Origin: Leucobacter rhizosphaerae
Lineage (GTDB): Bacteria > Actinomycetota > Actinomycetes > Actinomycetales > Microbacteriaceae
Reading direction: 5' to 3'
Assembly (NCBI RefSeq): GCF_022919175.1
Contig: NZ_CP095043.1
Span: 620,001-684,000 of the forward strand
DNA length: 64,000 nt
The notes under the pieces: generated by a model
The model's database searches: none
Seen by the model: only the letters and a program-made list of their open reading frames with translations
What the model was told of the DNA's origin: nothing
Translations under genes and position numbers: made by a program
Part shown: piece by piece, positions 44,350 to 54,375 of the stretch
Layout of the letters: every line of letters begins with the position of its first letter
Numbering within the stretch: the first letter of the stretch is position 1

Positions 44350-44541
44350 TTATCCGCTCTTGCGGCGGAACTCCCGCTGGTGGCTCACCGGCCCGTGAGC
44401 CTGACCCACCCGGCCGCCGCCACTGCGCTGACCGGAGCCGCGCGGCTGGCTGCTCTGCTGCTTCTTGCGCTCGAGCGCCTCGCGAAACTTCCGCTTCGAC
44501 TCCTCCGCAGCGTCACGCTGTTCGTCAGATTCCGACGTCAT
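44350..44541 (-). CDS. DUF5302 family small protein
   Basis: A 63-residue charged protein: an N-terminal helix (DEQRDAAEESKRKFREALERKKQ) and a Gly/Ser/Arg/Gln-rich C-terminus ending in HQREFRRKSG. It matches the pattern of the actinobacterial DUF5302 family, whose function is unknown. The ATG has AGGAGGACC upstream. Confidence 0.75.
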   Translation of the reverse strand: MTSESDEQRDAAEESKRKFREALERKKQQSSQPRGSGQRSGGGRVGQAHGPVSHQREFRRKSG

Positions 44542-44722
44542 CGTGGTCCTCCCTTCATCCCCGTCGCGTGTGCACGAGAGTGCACGGACATGCGACCCCC
44601 TCAGCCTAGCGACCCGGCCCGCGCCTGTGTATGACCGTCGGCTCCTTCACGGGATCTCGACTAGACTGGTGCGGTTGTCCAGCCGGATTCTCCGGCACCC
44701 AATCCAAGGAGCAAGTTCCGCC

Positions 44723-46321
<1,599 letters not shown>

Positions 46322-46357
46322 ACGGAGCGTCTCGAGCGCCCTCCGGGTGACCGAGAC

Positions 46358-47257
46358 TTAGGGCGCGTCGGACGGCGAGGGCGACGGTGTCGGCGTCGAG
46401 CGGTCCGAGGTCGCCCACGTCGACGCCGGCAGCCGCTCCATCCGCTCGATGACCACGTCGGCGCCGTCCTGCTGCATGCCGTTGCTGTAGTACGCGACGT
46501 GCTCGTCCTCGCTGACGTCGAGCGTCGCCTGGCACACGACATCACCGGCGACGCAGAAGTCGCTGATGCGATCGGCAAACGCGTCGAGGGCGCCCTCGGG
46601 CCGCGGCATGATCCCGTTCAGTTCCGGGTCGAAGTCGCCCACATTGAACGGCTCGTCGCCCTCGAATCGCGGATCGCCGTAGAGCACGACCGCGAACACC
46701 TGGTCGCGGGCCGCGTCCGTCAGCTCACCGACCGTCGCACCAATCATGCGGTCATCGGGTACGACCAGCGCGTCACCGATCACCATGGATCCCTGCGAGT
46801 ATCCGAGCAGCACGGTGCGCTGCTCGGGGCACGCCTCGGCCTGCACGTTGAGCGTGTCGACGAGCACCCGCACGCCGCGCGTACCGCCCTCCTTCACGTC
46901 CGTGTCCGCCGGGTAGTCCAGGTCGATGGACACGACGTCGTCGGGCTGGGCCTTCGTGATCGCACGCGCGACGGGGGAGAGGAGCTGCCCCTTCGTCGGC
47001 TCCCCGGTTCCGCGCACGGTGATGACGAGCACCGCGGAGCACTCCTGCGCCTCGACCACCGGCTCGGGGTGCAGAGCACTGTCGTAGACCTCGTCCGCGG
47101 CGGGCGGCGCGGGATCCTGCGTCACCTCGGAGAGGGACTGGCGCGCCTCCTCCGGGTCGAGCGTCGGCGCACACCCGGTGAGCAGCAGCAAGGCCGCGAT
47201 GCCGGCGCCGGCGGCCAGAGCCGCCAGGCGGCGTCGGTGTGCGAATTCCAGGGTCAT
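46358..47257 (-). CDS. Cutinase family lipoprotein
   Basis: A 299-residue alpha/beta hydrolase exported as a lipoprotein. The signal peptide ends in the lipobox LLTGC. The catalytic serine is in LLGYSQGSMV, Asp probably follows in the YGDPRFEG to DFCVAGDVVC region, and His in EDEHVAYYSNG. Cys pairs (ECSAVL ... CPEQR; FCVAGDVVC) fit the cutinase disulfides. The C-terminal tail is Ser/Thr/Pro-rich (TPTPSPSPS). Targets could be esters of lipids or the envelope. ATG 47257 has AAGGA upstream. Confidence 0.85.
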   Translation of the reverse strand: MTLEFAHRRRLAALAAGAGIAALLLLTGCAPTLDPEEARQSLSEVTQDPAPPAADEVYDSALHPEPVVEAQECSAVLVITVRGTGEPTKGQLLSPVARAITKAQPDDVVSIDLDYPADTDVKEGGTRGVRVLVDTLNVQAEACPEQRTVLLGYSQGSMVIGDALVVPDDRMIGATVGELTDAARDQVFAVVLYGDPRFEGDEPFNVGDFDPELNGIMPRPEGALDAFADRISDFCVAGDVVCQATLDVSEDEHVAYYSNGMQQDGADVVIERMERLPASTWATSDRSTPTPSPSPSDAP

Positions 47258-47310
47258 CTTCGTCCTTCGGTCGGGCAGAGTGGTGCAGTCGGTCGGTCTC
47301 GCATCGGCGC

Positions 47311-48186
47311 TCAAGCGTCGAGCATCGCGTCCTCGACGTCGGCGTCGCTCGGCCCCCGTCGAGACTTGCGAGCGTCCCGGCGACGATCCTGCGCCCGCAC
47401 GGCCGTGCTCCCCGCGTTGAGTCCCCGGTACTCCTGTCGCGCCGCGAAGGCGACGCCGATCGCTGCGATCAGAATAAAAACGTACCACTGCAGCGCGTAC
47501 GACAGGTGCGGCCCCTCGTCGCGCTCGGGTTTGGGCGGCAGCACGCCGTGATCGCCCGCGGGCGACTCCGACACCAGCATGCCGTAGGCCCCCGTGTAGG
47601 CCTCACCCTCCGAGTCCGTCAGCCGCGCCAGCTCGGGCAGGTCGATGCTGGCGACGGTGCTGCCGGACGAGGTACGACCGGGCACCTCGGGCTCGGACGC
47701 CCGCAACCGCACCTCGACCTCCACCACCCCGCTCGGGGGCTGCGGGAGCTCGTCGGCGCCGATCGTGCCGGAGTCGGCGTCGCTGCCGTCGACCGGCACC
47801 CAGCCGCGATTCACGAAGAAGATCGCGCCATCGGTCGTCCGCAGCGGTTGGATGAGATCCGATCCGACTCCCTGCGGTCCGGGGCGATTGCGGGCGAGGT
47901 ACGGTGCGCCGAGGTACTCTCCCGTCACCGCGGCCGTGCGCCACTTCCGCGTGTCCTCGTCGAACGCGTCGAGCACCGGCACTTCCTCTGCGAGCGCCAC
48001 CGGGGGCGCACCGTAGTTCGCGTCGAGCCGTTCGATCTCCGCCCGCGCCTCGGCGCGCCGCTCGAACTGCCAGTTGCCGAGCCACACGCACGCGATCGAG
48101 AAGACGAGCAGCATGGCGAAGTAGCCGATCCAGCGGCGGGATCGCAGGAAGGTCCACCCCACGGCGGGTGCGGAAGGATCAGTCAT
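47311..48186 (-). CDS. SURF1 family cytochrome oxidase assembly protein
   Basis: A 291-residue protein with a transmembrane segment near each end (about 20-40 and 232-250), enclosing an extracytoplasmic domain with GNWQFERR near the N-terminus and FVNRGWVP in the middle, both typical of SURF1/SHY1. SURF1 helps insert heme a3 into cytochrome oxidase. It overlaps the upstream small gene by eight bases. A basic cytosolic tail ends the protein. Confidence 0.9.
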   Translation of the reverse strand: MTDPSAPAVGWTFLRSRRWIGYFAMLLVFSIACVWLGNWQFERRAEARAEIERLDANYGAPPVALAEEVPVLDAFDEDTRKWRTAAVTGEYLGAPYLARNRPGPQGVGSDLIQPLRTTDGAIFFVNRGWVPVDGSDADSGTIGADELPQPPSGVVEVEVRLRASEPEVPGRTSSGSTVASIDLPELARLTDSEGEAYTGAYGMLVSESPAGDHGVLPPKPERDEGPHLSYALQWYVFILIAAIGVAFAARQEYRGLNAGSTAVRAQDRRRDARKSRRGPSDADVEDAMLDA

Positions 48187-48424
48187 CGAGCGCTCCCGCC
48201 TCGCACACGGTCAGGGGGAAGGAGCGGTCCTCGAGGAACGTGCGCAGCACCGGCAGATGGGCGTCGCAGGCGAGCCAGATCTTCCGCCGATCCTCGGTGT
48301 GGATCTTCGGGTTGCGCCACTGGATCGCCCAGGGCGCCGACTCCCGGCATCCCGCGCGCGAGCACTCGAACCGCTGCGAGGCCTCGCCGCCGAGCGCCAG
48401 ACCGCCCGAGAAGACGCCGCTCAC
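48179..48424 (-). CDS. Small Cys-rich protein upstream of SURF1
   Basis: An 81-residue protein with Cys21-x4-Cys26 and Cys53-x2-His56, a likely single zinc- or metal-binding site. Between them is the conserved-looking stretch WAIQWRNPKIH. Homologous small proteins next to SURF1 in actinobacteria are sometimes labelled acetone carboxylase, a name the length does not support. GTG 48424 overlaps the upstream stop (GTGA). Coupling to SURF1 hints at a role in oxidase or metal handling. Confidence 0.75.
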   Translation of the reverse strand: MSGVFSGGLALGGEASQRFECSRAGCRESAPWAIQWRNPKIHTEDRRKIWLACDAHLPVLRTFLEDRSFPLTVCEAGALDD

Positions 48425-48825
48425 CGCGTTCCCTCCGGTGCAGCGGGCGGGCCCGGATCCGGATCCGCGGTCGACTCGGTCGCGGGAGCAGAGGCGCGTC
48501 GTTCGGGCTCCACATCGACGACGAGCAGGGTGGAAGCCGGGTCCTCGACGGGTTCCTCGGGTTCGGCACCCGCGAGCTGCAGCGGTTCCGGCGCCTCCAC
48601 CGCTTCCTCGCCGCCGTGGGCGACAGCATTGCCGACCAGCACGGCGAACCAGGGGAGCAGTACGGCACCCGCGGCGACGGCCAGCACCCACCAGCCGCGC
48701 ACCCAGAACAGGGAGACCACGCAGGCGACGCGGAGCGACATGGCAATGAAGTACATGCGCATACGGTGCGCGCGATCCTCGGTGGGGTTCACTCCCGCCG
48801 ATGTCACGCTGTAACTCTTGGCCAT
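48421..48825 (-). CDS. DUF3099 family membrane protein
   Basis: A 134-residue protein with two adjacent hydrophobic segments (about 24-42 and 44-65) and a long acidic, Pro-rich cytosolic tail (EEAVEAPEPLQLAGAEPEEPVEDP). The N-terminal YSVTSAGVNPTEDRAHRMRMYFIAM matches DUF3099 proteins of actinobacteria, whose function is unknown. ATG 48825 is chosen, with GAAGGGG upstream; an in-frame GTG at 48837 is possible. It leads the three-gene set with the Cys-rich and SURF1 genes. Confidence 0.8.
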   Translation of the reverse strand: MAKSYSVTSAGVNPTEDRAHRMRMYFIAMSLRVACVVSLFWVRGWWVLAVAAGAVLLPWFAVLVGNAVAHGGEEAVEAPEPLQLAGAEPEEPVEDPASTLLVVDVEPERRASAPATESTADPDPGPPAAPEGTR

Positions 48826-48957
48826 GCGCCCCTTCACTGTCAGTCTCCCAGTTTACGCCGTTCCGCTGGGGCTTGCCCTTGAGCCGAGTGTCCGCGATCC
48901 CGGTGTCGGCGCATCGTCTAGGGTGAGAGGCGCACTGCACCGATCGAAAGGGTCCCC

Positions 48958-49668
48958 ATGAGCACCTCCCGCACCGTTCTCGTCACCGGCGGCAACCGCG
49001 GTATCGGCTTCGCCATCGCCGAGCGCCTGATCGCCGACGGCCACCGCGTTGCCGTCACGTCCCGCTCCGGGCAGGGTCCCGAGGGATCGCTCACGGTGCG
49101 GGCGGAAATGACGGACGCGGCGTCGATCGACACCGCGTTCTCGCAGGTCGAGGCCGAGCTGGGCCCGGTCGAGATCGTGGTCGCGAACGCGGGAATCACA
49201 AAGGACACCCTCCTGCTCCGGATGTCCGAGGAGGAGTTCACGAGTGTCATCGACACGAACCTCACCGGCACCTTCCGGGTCGTCAAGCGCGCCGCGAAGG
49301 GGCTCCTGAAGGGTCGCTTCGGTCGGGTGATCCTCATCTCGAGTGTCGTCGGACTCTACGGATCGCCCGGGCAGATCAACTACTCGTCCTCGAAGGCGGC
49401 GCTCGTCGGCTTCGCCCGCTCGCTCACCCGTGAGCTCGGAGCGCGCAACATCACCGCGAACGTCATTGCTCCCGGCTTCATCGAGACCGACATGACGGCC
49501 GCCCTCGACGACGCGCAGCAGCAGCAGTACCTGTCCCAGATCCCCGCGGCCCGGTTCGGCCAGGTCGCCGAAATCGCGGGTGCGGCCTCGTTCCTCGCGG
49601 GCGACGACGCCGCCTACATCTCGGGCGCCGTGATCCCGGTCGACGGCGGTCTCGGCATGGGGCACTGA
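48958..49668 (+). CDS. fabG: Short-chain dehydrogenase, FabG-type 3-oxoacyl-ACP reductase
   Basis: A 236-residue SDR. The NADP-binding motif is VTGGNRGIGFAIAERL, the NAG motif is VANAGITKD, the catalytic Ser is in VILISSVVGLYG, and Tyr-x3-Lys is NYSSSKAAL. The ending DDAAYISGAVIPVDGGLGMGH is typical of FabG. Reduction of beta-ketoacyl-ACP is likely, but no fab genes adjoin it, so the substrate is not certain. ATG has GAAAGG upstream; TAGGGT near 48916 could be the -10. Confidence 0.87.
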   Translation: MSTSRTVLVTGGNRGIGFAIAERLIADGHRVAVTSRSGQGPEGSLTVRAEMTDAASIDTAFSQVEAELGPVEIVVANAGITKDTLLLRMSEEEFTSVIDTNLTGTFRVVKRAAKGLLKGRFGRVILISSVVGLYGSPGQINYSSSKAALVGFARSLTRELGARNITANVIAPGFIETDMTAALDDAQQQQYLSQIPAARFGQVAEIAGAASFLAGDDAAYISGAVIPVDGGLGMGH

Positions 49669-49736
49669 CCGCTTCGACCCGAACCGGCACGCGCCCACCT
49701 GGGAATGCGTCGGTAGCCACTGACGTGCGCGAGGCG

Positions 49737-49742
49737 TAGCGT
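49737..49742 (+). promoter_or_regulatory. -10-like element before the isocitrate-lyase-family gene
   Basis: TAGCGT ends six bases before ATG 49749, with no ribosome-binding site between. Confidence 0.35.
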
Positions 49743-49748
49743 GGGCGC

Positions 49749-50558
49749 ATGACTGAGATCACGAGCACCCGTTCCCTGAACCGTGTCGCCGAGGACGCCC
49801 GCACCCTCGCTGCCCTGACCGAGGCACCGGAGATTCTCCGCGTCGTCAACGTCTGGGATCCCGTGAGCACCCGCGTGATCTCGGAGCTGCCGGGCACCCG
49901 TGCGATCGCGACCGCGGGCCACAGCATCGCCGCGAGCCACGGCTACGCGGACGGCGAGCAGATCCCGCTCGACCTCATGATCGCGGCCATCGCGCGGATC
50001 GTCGCCGCAACGGACCACCCCGTGACCGCGGATCTCGACGGCGGGTACGGCAACGCGGGCGAGACCGCACGGCGCGCCATGGGCGTCGGCGTCTCGGGCG
50101 CGAACATCGAGGATCAGCTCCGGCCGCTCGAGGAGTCGGCGGCTCTCGTGGCCGACGTCGTCGCGGCGGGGGAGCAGGAGGGCGTCGCGTTCGCGCTGAA
50201 CGCCCGGACCGACGCCTTCGTGCGCGGCGGCGACCGCCCGCTCGACGAGATCATCGCCGACGCGATCGCGCGCGGTCGTGCCTATCTCGACGCCGGGGCC
50301 ACGAGCATCTTCGTGCCCGGGATCCTGAACGCGGAGGTCACTCGGGCCCTCGTCGACGGCATCGGAGACCGCAAGATCAGCGTGATCGGACTGCCGGGGG
50401 CGCTCTCCGCGGCCGAGTACGAGCGGCTCGGCGTCGCACGCATCTCGTACGGCCCGATGCCGCAGAACGTGGCGCTGACGGCGCTCAAGCGGCTCGGCAC
50501 CTCGCTCCTCGCCGACGGATCAATCCCCGACGACACGGAGCAGCTCAACAACTTCTGA
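49749..50558 (+). CDS. Isocitrate lyase / PEP mutase family protein
   Basis: A 269-residue TIM-barrel protein of the ICL/PEPM superfamily. Metal-binding and active-site regions are visible in TADLDGGYGN, GANIEDQ and FALNARTDAFVRGG; the Lys-Lys-Cys-Gly-His loop of true isocitrate lyases is absent. Members cleave C-C bonds next to a carboxylate, for example methylisocitrate lyases or oxaloacetate decarboxylases. The substrate is unassigned. Confidence 0.85.
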   Translation: MTEITSTRSLNRVAEDARTLAALTEAPEILRVVNVWDPVSTRVISELPGTRAIATAGHSIAASHGYADGEQIPLDLMIAAIARIVAATDHPVTADLDGGYGNAGETARRAMGVGVSGANIEDQLRPLEESAALVADVVAAGEQEGVAFALNARTDAFVRGGDRPLDEIIADAIARGRAYLDAGATSIFVPGILNAEVTRALVDGIGDRKISVIGLPGALSAAEYERLGVARISYGPMPQNVALTALKRLGTSLLADGSIPDDTEQLNNF

Positions 50559-50595
50559 GGCCGGGGCGGTCGGCACTGGCAGTCGGATCCGGCGT

Positions 50596-51234
50596 TCAGC
50601 CGAGGCGGTCGAGGAGGGGGATCACCCGCGCGAGGTCGTCCTCGATCGCCACGTCGGCCCGCTCGCGCACGAGCGGCTTGCCGTTGTAGGAGACGCCGAG
50701 CGCCGCGATCCGCATCATCTCGAGGTCGTTCGCACCGTCGCCGATCGCCACCGTGGCGGTGAGCGGGATCCCGGCTTCCTCGGCCCACTCGGTGAGGGCC
50801 GCAGCCTTGGCGGCGGCGTCGATGATCGGCCCGACCGTGCGGCCCGTCAGCTGTCCGTCGACCACCTCGAGCCGGTTCGCCCGCCAGAAGTCGAGGCCGA
50901 GATCCGCGGCCAGAGGATCGAGCACTTCGTGGAACCCGCCCGAGACCACGGCGACCTTGCCTCCGAGCCCGTGCACGTGCGCGATCAGCTCGCGGATGCC
51001 GGGGGAGCGGCGGATCCGCCCATACGCGTCCGCGAAGACCGACTCAGGGGTGCCCGCGAGCGTCGCAACGCGCTCCGTCAGGCTCTCGGCGAAGTCCAGC
51101 TCGCCGCGCATCGCGCGCTCCGTGACCTCCGCGACCTGGTCGCGGGTGCCGGCGACCTCCGCGATGAGCTCGATCACCTCGTCCTGGATGGTGGTGGAGT
51201 CGCAGTCGAGGACGATCAGGGGTGCAACGCTCAT
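50596..51234 (-). CDS. serB: Phosphoserine phosphatase (HAD family)
   Basis: Last step of serine synthesis. HAD motif I is VLDCDSTTIQDEVIE, motif II is VVSGGF, and motif III/IV gives AIGDGANDLEMM. The 212-residue length lacks the N-terminal ACT domain found in some actinobacterial SerB proteins. A TAGACT hexamer ends six bases before the ATG, so the mRNA is probably leaderless. It diverges from the next gene. Confidence 0.92.
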   Translation of the reverse strand: MSVAPLIVLDCDSTTIQDEVIELIAEVAGTRDQVAEVTERAMRGELDFAESLTERVATLAGTPESVFADAYGRIRRSPGIRELIAHVHGLGGKVAVVSGGFHEVLDPLAADLGLDFWRANRLEVVDGQLTGRTVGPIIDAAAKAAALTEWAEEAGIPLTATVAIGDGANDLEMMRIAALGVSYNGKPLVRERADVAIEDDLARVIPLLDRLG

Positions 51235-51240
51235 GCCCCC

Positions 51241-51246
51241 AGTCTA
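51241..51246 (-). promoter_or_regulatory. -10 element of serB, probably leaderless
   Basis: Read on the minus strand, TAGACT ends six bases before the start codon at 51234. The gap is pyrimidine-free G-rich on that strand but has no spaced ribosome-binding site. Confidence 0.5.
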
Positions 51247-51306
51247 GGGACTGACGCGACCCGTCATCGGTCGCGCCCTTGTGCCTCTCGACCGCGAATC
51301 CCTCCC

Positions 51307-51360
51307 TTCTCGCCGATCGCCTCCGATCTGCGCGCTCACTTCAGAGGGGTTCGGCGAGAA
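51307..51360. repeat. Inverted repeat in the serB / ABC ATPase divergent region
   Basis: TTCTCGCCGA (51307-51316) and its exact complement TCGGCGAGAA (51351-51360) are 34 bases apart. It lies in the 225-base gap between two divergent promoters, so it may be a pair of operator half-sites or a hairpin. No regulator is assigned. Confidence 0.5.
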
Positions 51361-51446
51361 CGGAGGCGTTCGGTGCGGGTTCGGTCGATCGCCAGTCACC
51401 TCGGGAGTGATCGGGGTGCCGTGACCGCACTCCCGGCTCGGCTCGT

Positions 51447-51452
51447 TAGGCT
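51447..51452 (+). promoter_or_regulatory. -10 element of the ABC ATPase gene, probably leaderless
   Basis: TAGGCT ends seven bases before ATG 51460. Confidence 0.45.
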
Positions 51453-51459
51453 GGGGGCC

Positions 51460-52248
51460 ATGGTCAACGTGCTTCGATTCAGTGATGTCTCCTATCTGCG
51501 CAATGGTCGGCCCATCCTCGACAGCATCGACTGGGCCGTCGAGGACTCCGAGCGCTGGGTGATCCTCGGCCCGAACGGCGCCGGCAAGACGACGCTGATG
51601 AAGCTCGCGACGGCCAACGACTACCCGTCCTCGGGCACGGTCGACGTGCTGGACAAGCGACTCGGCCGAGTCGACATCTTCGAGCTGCGGAATCGGCTCG
51701 GGTTCGTATCGTCCGCGACAGCGCGCAGGATCCCCGCGAACGAGCTCGTGCGCGATCTCGTGCTGACCGCCGCGTACTCCGTCGAGGGTCGCTGGAACGA
51801 GCACTACGACGACATCGACATCCGTCAGGCCGAGCGGATCCTGGCGGAGTGGGATCTCGGCGACTTCGCCGACCACCCGTTCGGCACGCTCAGCGACGGC
51901 GAGCGGAAGCGGGCGATGATCGCGCGCTCCGTGATGACCGATCCCGAGCTGCTCCTGCTCGACGAGCCCAGCGCGAGCCTCGATCTCGGGGCCCGCGAGC
52001 GCCTGCTGCAGATGCTCTCGGGCTTCGCGCAGTCGCCGAGCTCGCCGGCGATGGTCATGGTCACCCACCACGTCGAGGAGGTGCCCCCCGGGTTCACGCA
52101 CGTGCTGATGCTCCGCGGCGGGCGGATCCAGGCGGTCGGTCCCATCGCAGAGACGCTCACGGCCGCGAACCTCGAGGCGACCTTCGGCATGCCGTTCGAG
52201 CTGACCGTCTCCGGCGGACGCTACGCGGCGGTGGCGCGCCCGGAATAA
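51460..52248 (+). CDS. Stand-alone ABC transporter ATP-binding protein
   Basis: A 262-residue single ABC module: Walker [13 protein letters not shown], signature [12 protein letters not shown], Walker [16 protein letters not shown]-loop MVTHHVEE. The signature has Asp in place of the first Gly of LSGGQ. No permease gene is adjacent. The pattern resembles the ModF/YlmA group of soluble ATPases. The transported substrate, if any, is unknown. Confidence 0.85.
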   Translation: MVNVLRFSDVSYLRNGRPILDSIDWAVEDSERWVILGPNGAGKTTLMKLATANDYPSSGTVDVLDKRLGRVDIFELRNRLGFVSSATARRIPANELVRDLVLTAAYSVEGRWNEHYDDIDIRQAERILAEWDLGDFADHPFGTLSDGERKRAMIARSVMTDPELLLLDEPSASLDLGARERLLQMLSGFAQSPSSPAMVMVTHHVEEVPPGFTHVLMLRGGRIQAVGPIAETLTAANLEATFGMPFELTVSGGRYAAVARPE

Positions 52249-52354
52249 ATGGGAGCTGTGCGCGACGAGGTCTGCTAAAGTAGAACCTTGGCGCGGTCAC
52301 ACCGCAAGACTTCGGTGCGCAAGGCGCATCATTCCGATCAACATAAGGACACTC

Positions 52355-52603
52355 ATGAAGACCGACATCCACCCCGAGTACAACGCCATCGTCTTCCGCG
52401 ATCTGGCTTCGGGAGAGACCTTCCTCACCCGCTCGACCCTCGGCAGCAGCAAGACGATCGAGCTCGACGGTGAGACCTACCCGGTGATCGACGTCGAGAT
52501 CTCCAGCGCCTCGCATCCGTTCTACACGGGCAAGCAGCGCATCATGGACTCCGCCGGCCGCGTCGAGCGCTTCAACCAGCGCTTCAAGGGCTTCGGCGCC
52601 TAA
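52355..52603 (+). CDS. rpmE2: 50S ribosomal protein L31, type B (zinc-free)
   Basis: An 82-residue L31 of the type B (C-minus) form. It opens with [10 protein letters not shown] and contains [15 protein letters not shown] and [10 protein letters not shown]. There is no cysteine, so the four-Cys zinc ribbon of type A L31 is missing. In many bacteria this form replaces zinc-bound L31 under zinc limitation. No Zur-like palindrome is seen upstream, and TAAAGT near 52273 could be an ordinary -10. A strong terminator follows. Confidence 0.93.
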   Translation: MKTDIHPEYNAIVFRDLASGETFLTRSTLGSSKTIELDGETYPVIDVEISSASHPFYTGKQRIMDSAGRVERFNQRFKGFGA

Positions 52604-52616
52604 GCAACACGCCGTA

Positions 52617-52660
52617 CAGCGAAGCGGCGGGGGACCTTCGGGTCTCCCGCCGCTTCGCTG
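52617..52660. terminator. Terminator after rpmE2
   Basis: A 20-bp stem (52617-52636 with 52641-52660, one G-T pair) with a TTCG tetraloop. It is placed between convergent genes and can serve both. Confidence 0.85.
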
Positions 52661-52693
52661 TCTCCCTCAGCCTCGCGGTGTACCGCTGAGCCG

Positions 52694-53392
52694 TCAGCGC
52701 AGGGGCCAGCGGCCGTCCGCGACGAACTGCGGGTCCCGCGCGCGCCGCATGTAGTCCTGGAAGCTCGCGGCCTGCGCGGCCGCCCAGCCCACCTGCGCCG
52801 CGTGCAGCTCGTCCAGTTCACCGGGGATCACGTCGGCGTACTTGCGGGCGATGCGCTGCAGCACCCGGCCTGCTGCGATCGCGTCGTCCCCGGCGTCGTG
52901 CGCCGTGCCGATCACCACCCCGTGGTGGGCCGCCACGGCCTCGAGCGTGCGCTTGCCCTTGCGGTACCGGTCGAATTGCTTGTCCAGGATCAACGGATCG
53001 ATGACGGGGGAGAGGTCGGCCGGCCACGGCACACCGTGCCGTGCGGCTTCGGCGCGCAGCAGAGTGAGATCGAAGGGGGCGTTGTAGGCCACGACGGGGA
53101 AGCCCCGCTCGAGCATCTCCGCGAGCTGGGCGACGATCTGCTGCACACCGACCTCGGCCGTGATCCCGCTCGCGCGGGCGATCTCGGTGCTGATCCCGTG
53201 CACCCGCTCGGCGGCGGCGGGAATCTCGACCCCGGGATCCAGCAGCCAGTCGTACCGCTCGAGCACCTCGTCCTCGGCACCGAGGAGGGCGATCGTCGCG
53301 CTCACGATGCGCGCCTCGGAGGTGTCGATGCCGGTGGTCTCGGTGTCGAACACCGCGAGATTGGCCGCCCAGAGCGGGAGAGGTGAGGTCAC
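52694..53392 (-). CDS. DnaQ-like 3'-5' exonuclease
   Basis: A 232-residue DEDDh exonuclease. ExoI is LAVFDTETTGID, ExoII YNAPFDLTLL, and ExoIII is HDAGDDAIAAGRV with the catalytic His. This resembles the proofreading epsilon subunit and related stand-alone nucleases; whether it serves replication or RNA/DNA repair is not known. GTG 53392 has AAAGGA upstream. The longer frame toward 53647 runs into the next gene's promoter and is rejected. Confidence 0.9.
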   Translation of the reverse strand: MTSPLPLWAANLAVFDTETTGIDTSEARIVSATIALLGAEDEVLERYDWLLDPGVEIPAAAERVHGISTEIARASGITAEVGVQQIVAQLAEMLERGFPVVAYNAPFDLTLLRAEAARHGVPWPADLSPVIDPLILDKQFDRYRKGKRTLEAVAAHHGVVIGTAHDAGDDAIAAGRVLQRIARKYADVIPGELDELHAAQVGWAAAQAASFQDYMRRARDPQFVADGRWPLR

Positions 53393-53482
53393 GGGGGATC
53401 CTTTCGTTCCCTCGATCGTAGCGACTGCGGAGCCACCGCCGCGCGGGGTGTGGAACGCAGGGGGCTGCCAGCCCGTCCTGGG

Positions 53483-53488
53483 TAGGAT
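53483..53488 (+). promoter_or_regulatory. -10 element of the hydrolase gene, probably leaderless
   Basis: TAGGAT ends six bases before GTG 53495. This supports 53495 as the original start of the hydrolase, although that frame soon ends. Confidence 0.45.
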
Positions 53489-53494
53489 CATGGG

Positions 53495-53578
53495 GTGACA
53501 ACCGCCCCGCTCTCCGTCCCCACGCTCGGCATCGAGACCCGCGCGTGGCAGTACGGTGCGCCCGAGGGGCGGCTCTGA
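53495..53578 (+). pseudogene. N-terminal segment of the hydrolase, out of frame with its body
   Basis: From GTG 53495 a 27-residue segment reads MTTAPLSVPTLGIETRAWQY then GAPEGRL and a TGA stop. The wording and position (a short strand then a Gly/Pro turn before the LILVHG strand) are what an alpha/beta hydrolase N-terminus looks like. The body continues in a different frame, so one base seems to be missing near 53567-53575. Natural frameshift and sequencing or assembly error are both possible. Confidence 0.55.
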
Positions 53579-54375
53579 TCCTGGTCCACGGCTTCCGCGG
53601 CGACCACCACGGGCTGGACCGCATCGCGCGTGAGATCGCCATCGCACGTCCCGACGTCCGCACCATCGTGCCGGACCTTCCCGGATTCGGCGAGACCCCG
53701 GCGATCCCCGGCCGCGAGCACACGATCGAGACCTACGGCGCGTGGCTCCGCGCGTTCGCCGCCGAGGTGGCGCCGGAGGGCTTCGCCATCCTCGGTCACT
53801 CCTTCGGCTCGCTCGTCGTCTCCGCGGCGATCGCGGGCGGCCTCGACGCGAGTCGGATCATCCTCATCAACCCGATCTCCGCCCCCGCACTCGAGGGCCC
53901 GAAGGCCGCGCTCACGCAGCTGGCGATCGGGTACTACCGCGCCGCGGAGCTTTTACCGGAGCGGGCGGCGCGGCAGCTGCTCGGAAACCCGCTCATCGTC
54001 CGCGGCATGAGCGAGGTCATGGCGAAGACCGGCGATCCCGAGCTCCGCGCGTGGATCCACGGCCAGCACGCGCAGTACTTCAGCACCTTCTCGGACCCCT
54101 CGACGCTGCTGCAGGCGTTCCGCGCTTCGGTGTCGCACACGGTGCTGGAGTACGCCGCGGCCTTCGGCCGACCGACCCTGCTGATCGCGGGGGAGCGGGA
54201 CGACATCACCGAGCTCTCCGCGCAGCTCGAGTTGAAGCACCGCATTCCGGGAGCACAGCTCCGGATCATTCCCGGCACGGGCCACCTCGTGCACTACGAG
54301 GCGGTGGAGGACGCCGTGGCGTTCATCGCGGAGTTCCTGGTGGAGACCGCCCGGTCGAACGAGCGTGCCGCGTGA
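53545..54375 (+). CDS. Alpha/beta hydrolase (possible N-terminal frameshift)
   Basis: A 276-residue hydrolase body. The oxyanion-hole motif is LILVHGFRGDHHG, the nucleophile elbow GHSFGS, the acid in LLIAGERDDITE and the His in GTGHLVHYE. GTG 53545 opens the frame, but the first nine residues look non-native, and the true N-terminus probably lies at 53495 in another frame. The substrate is unknown. The stop overlaps the next start (GTGA), so it is coupled to the rRNA methyltransferase-like gene. Confidence 0.8.
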   Translation: MAVRCARGAALILVHGFRGDHHGLDRIAREIAIARPDVRTIVPDLPGFGETPAIPGREHTIETYGAWLRAFAAEVAPEGFAILGHSFGSLVVSAAIAGGLDASRIILINPISAPALEGPKAALTQLAIGYYRAAELLPERAARQLLGNPLIVRGMSEVMAKTGDPELRAWIHGQHAQYFSTFSDPSTLLQAFRASVSHTVLEYAAAFGRPTLLIAGERDDITELSAQLELKHRIPGAQLRIIPGTGHLVHYEAVEDAVAFIAEFLVETARSNERAA

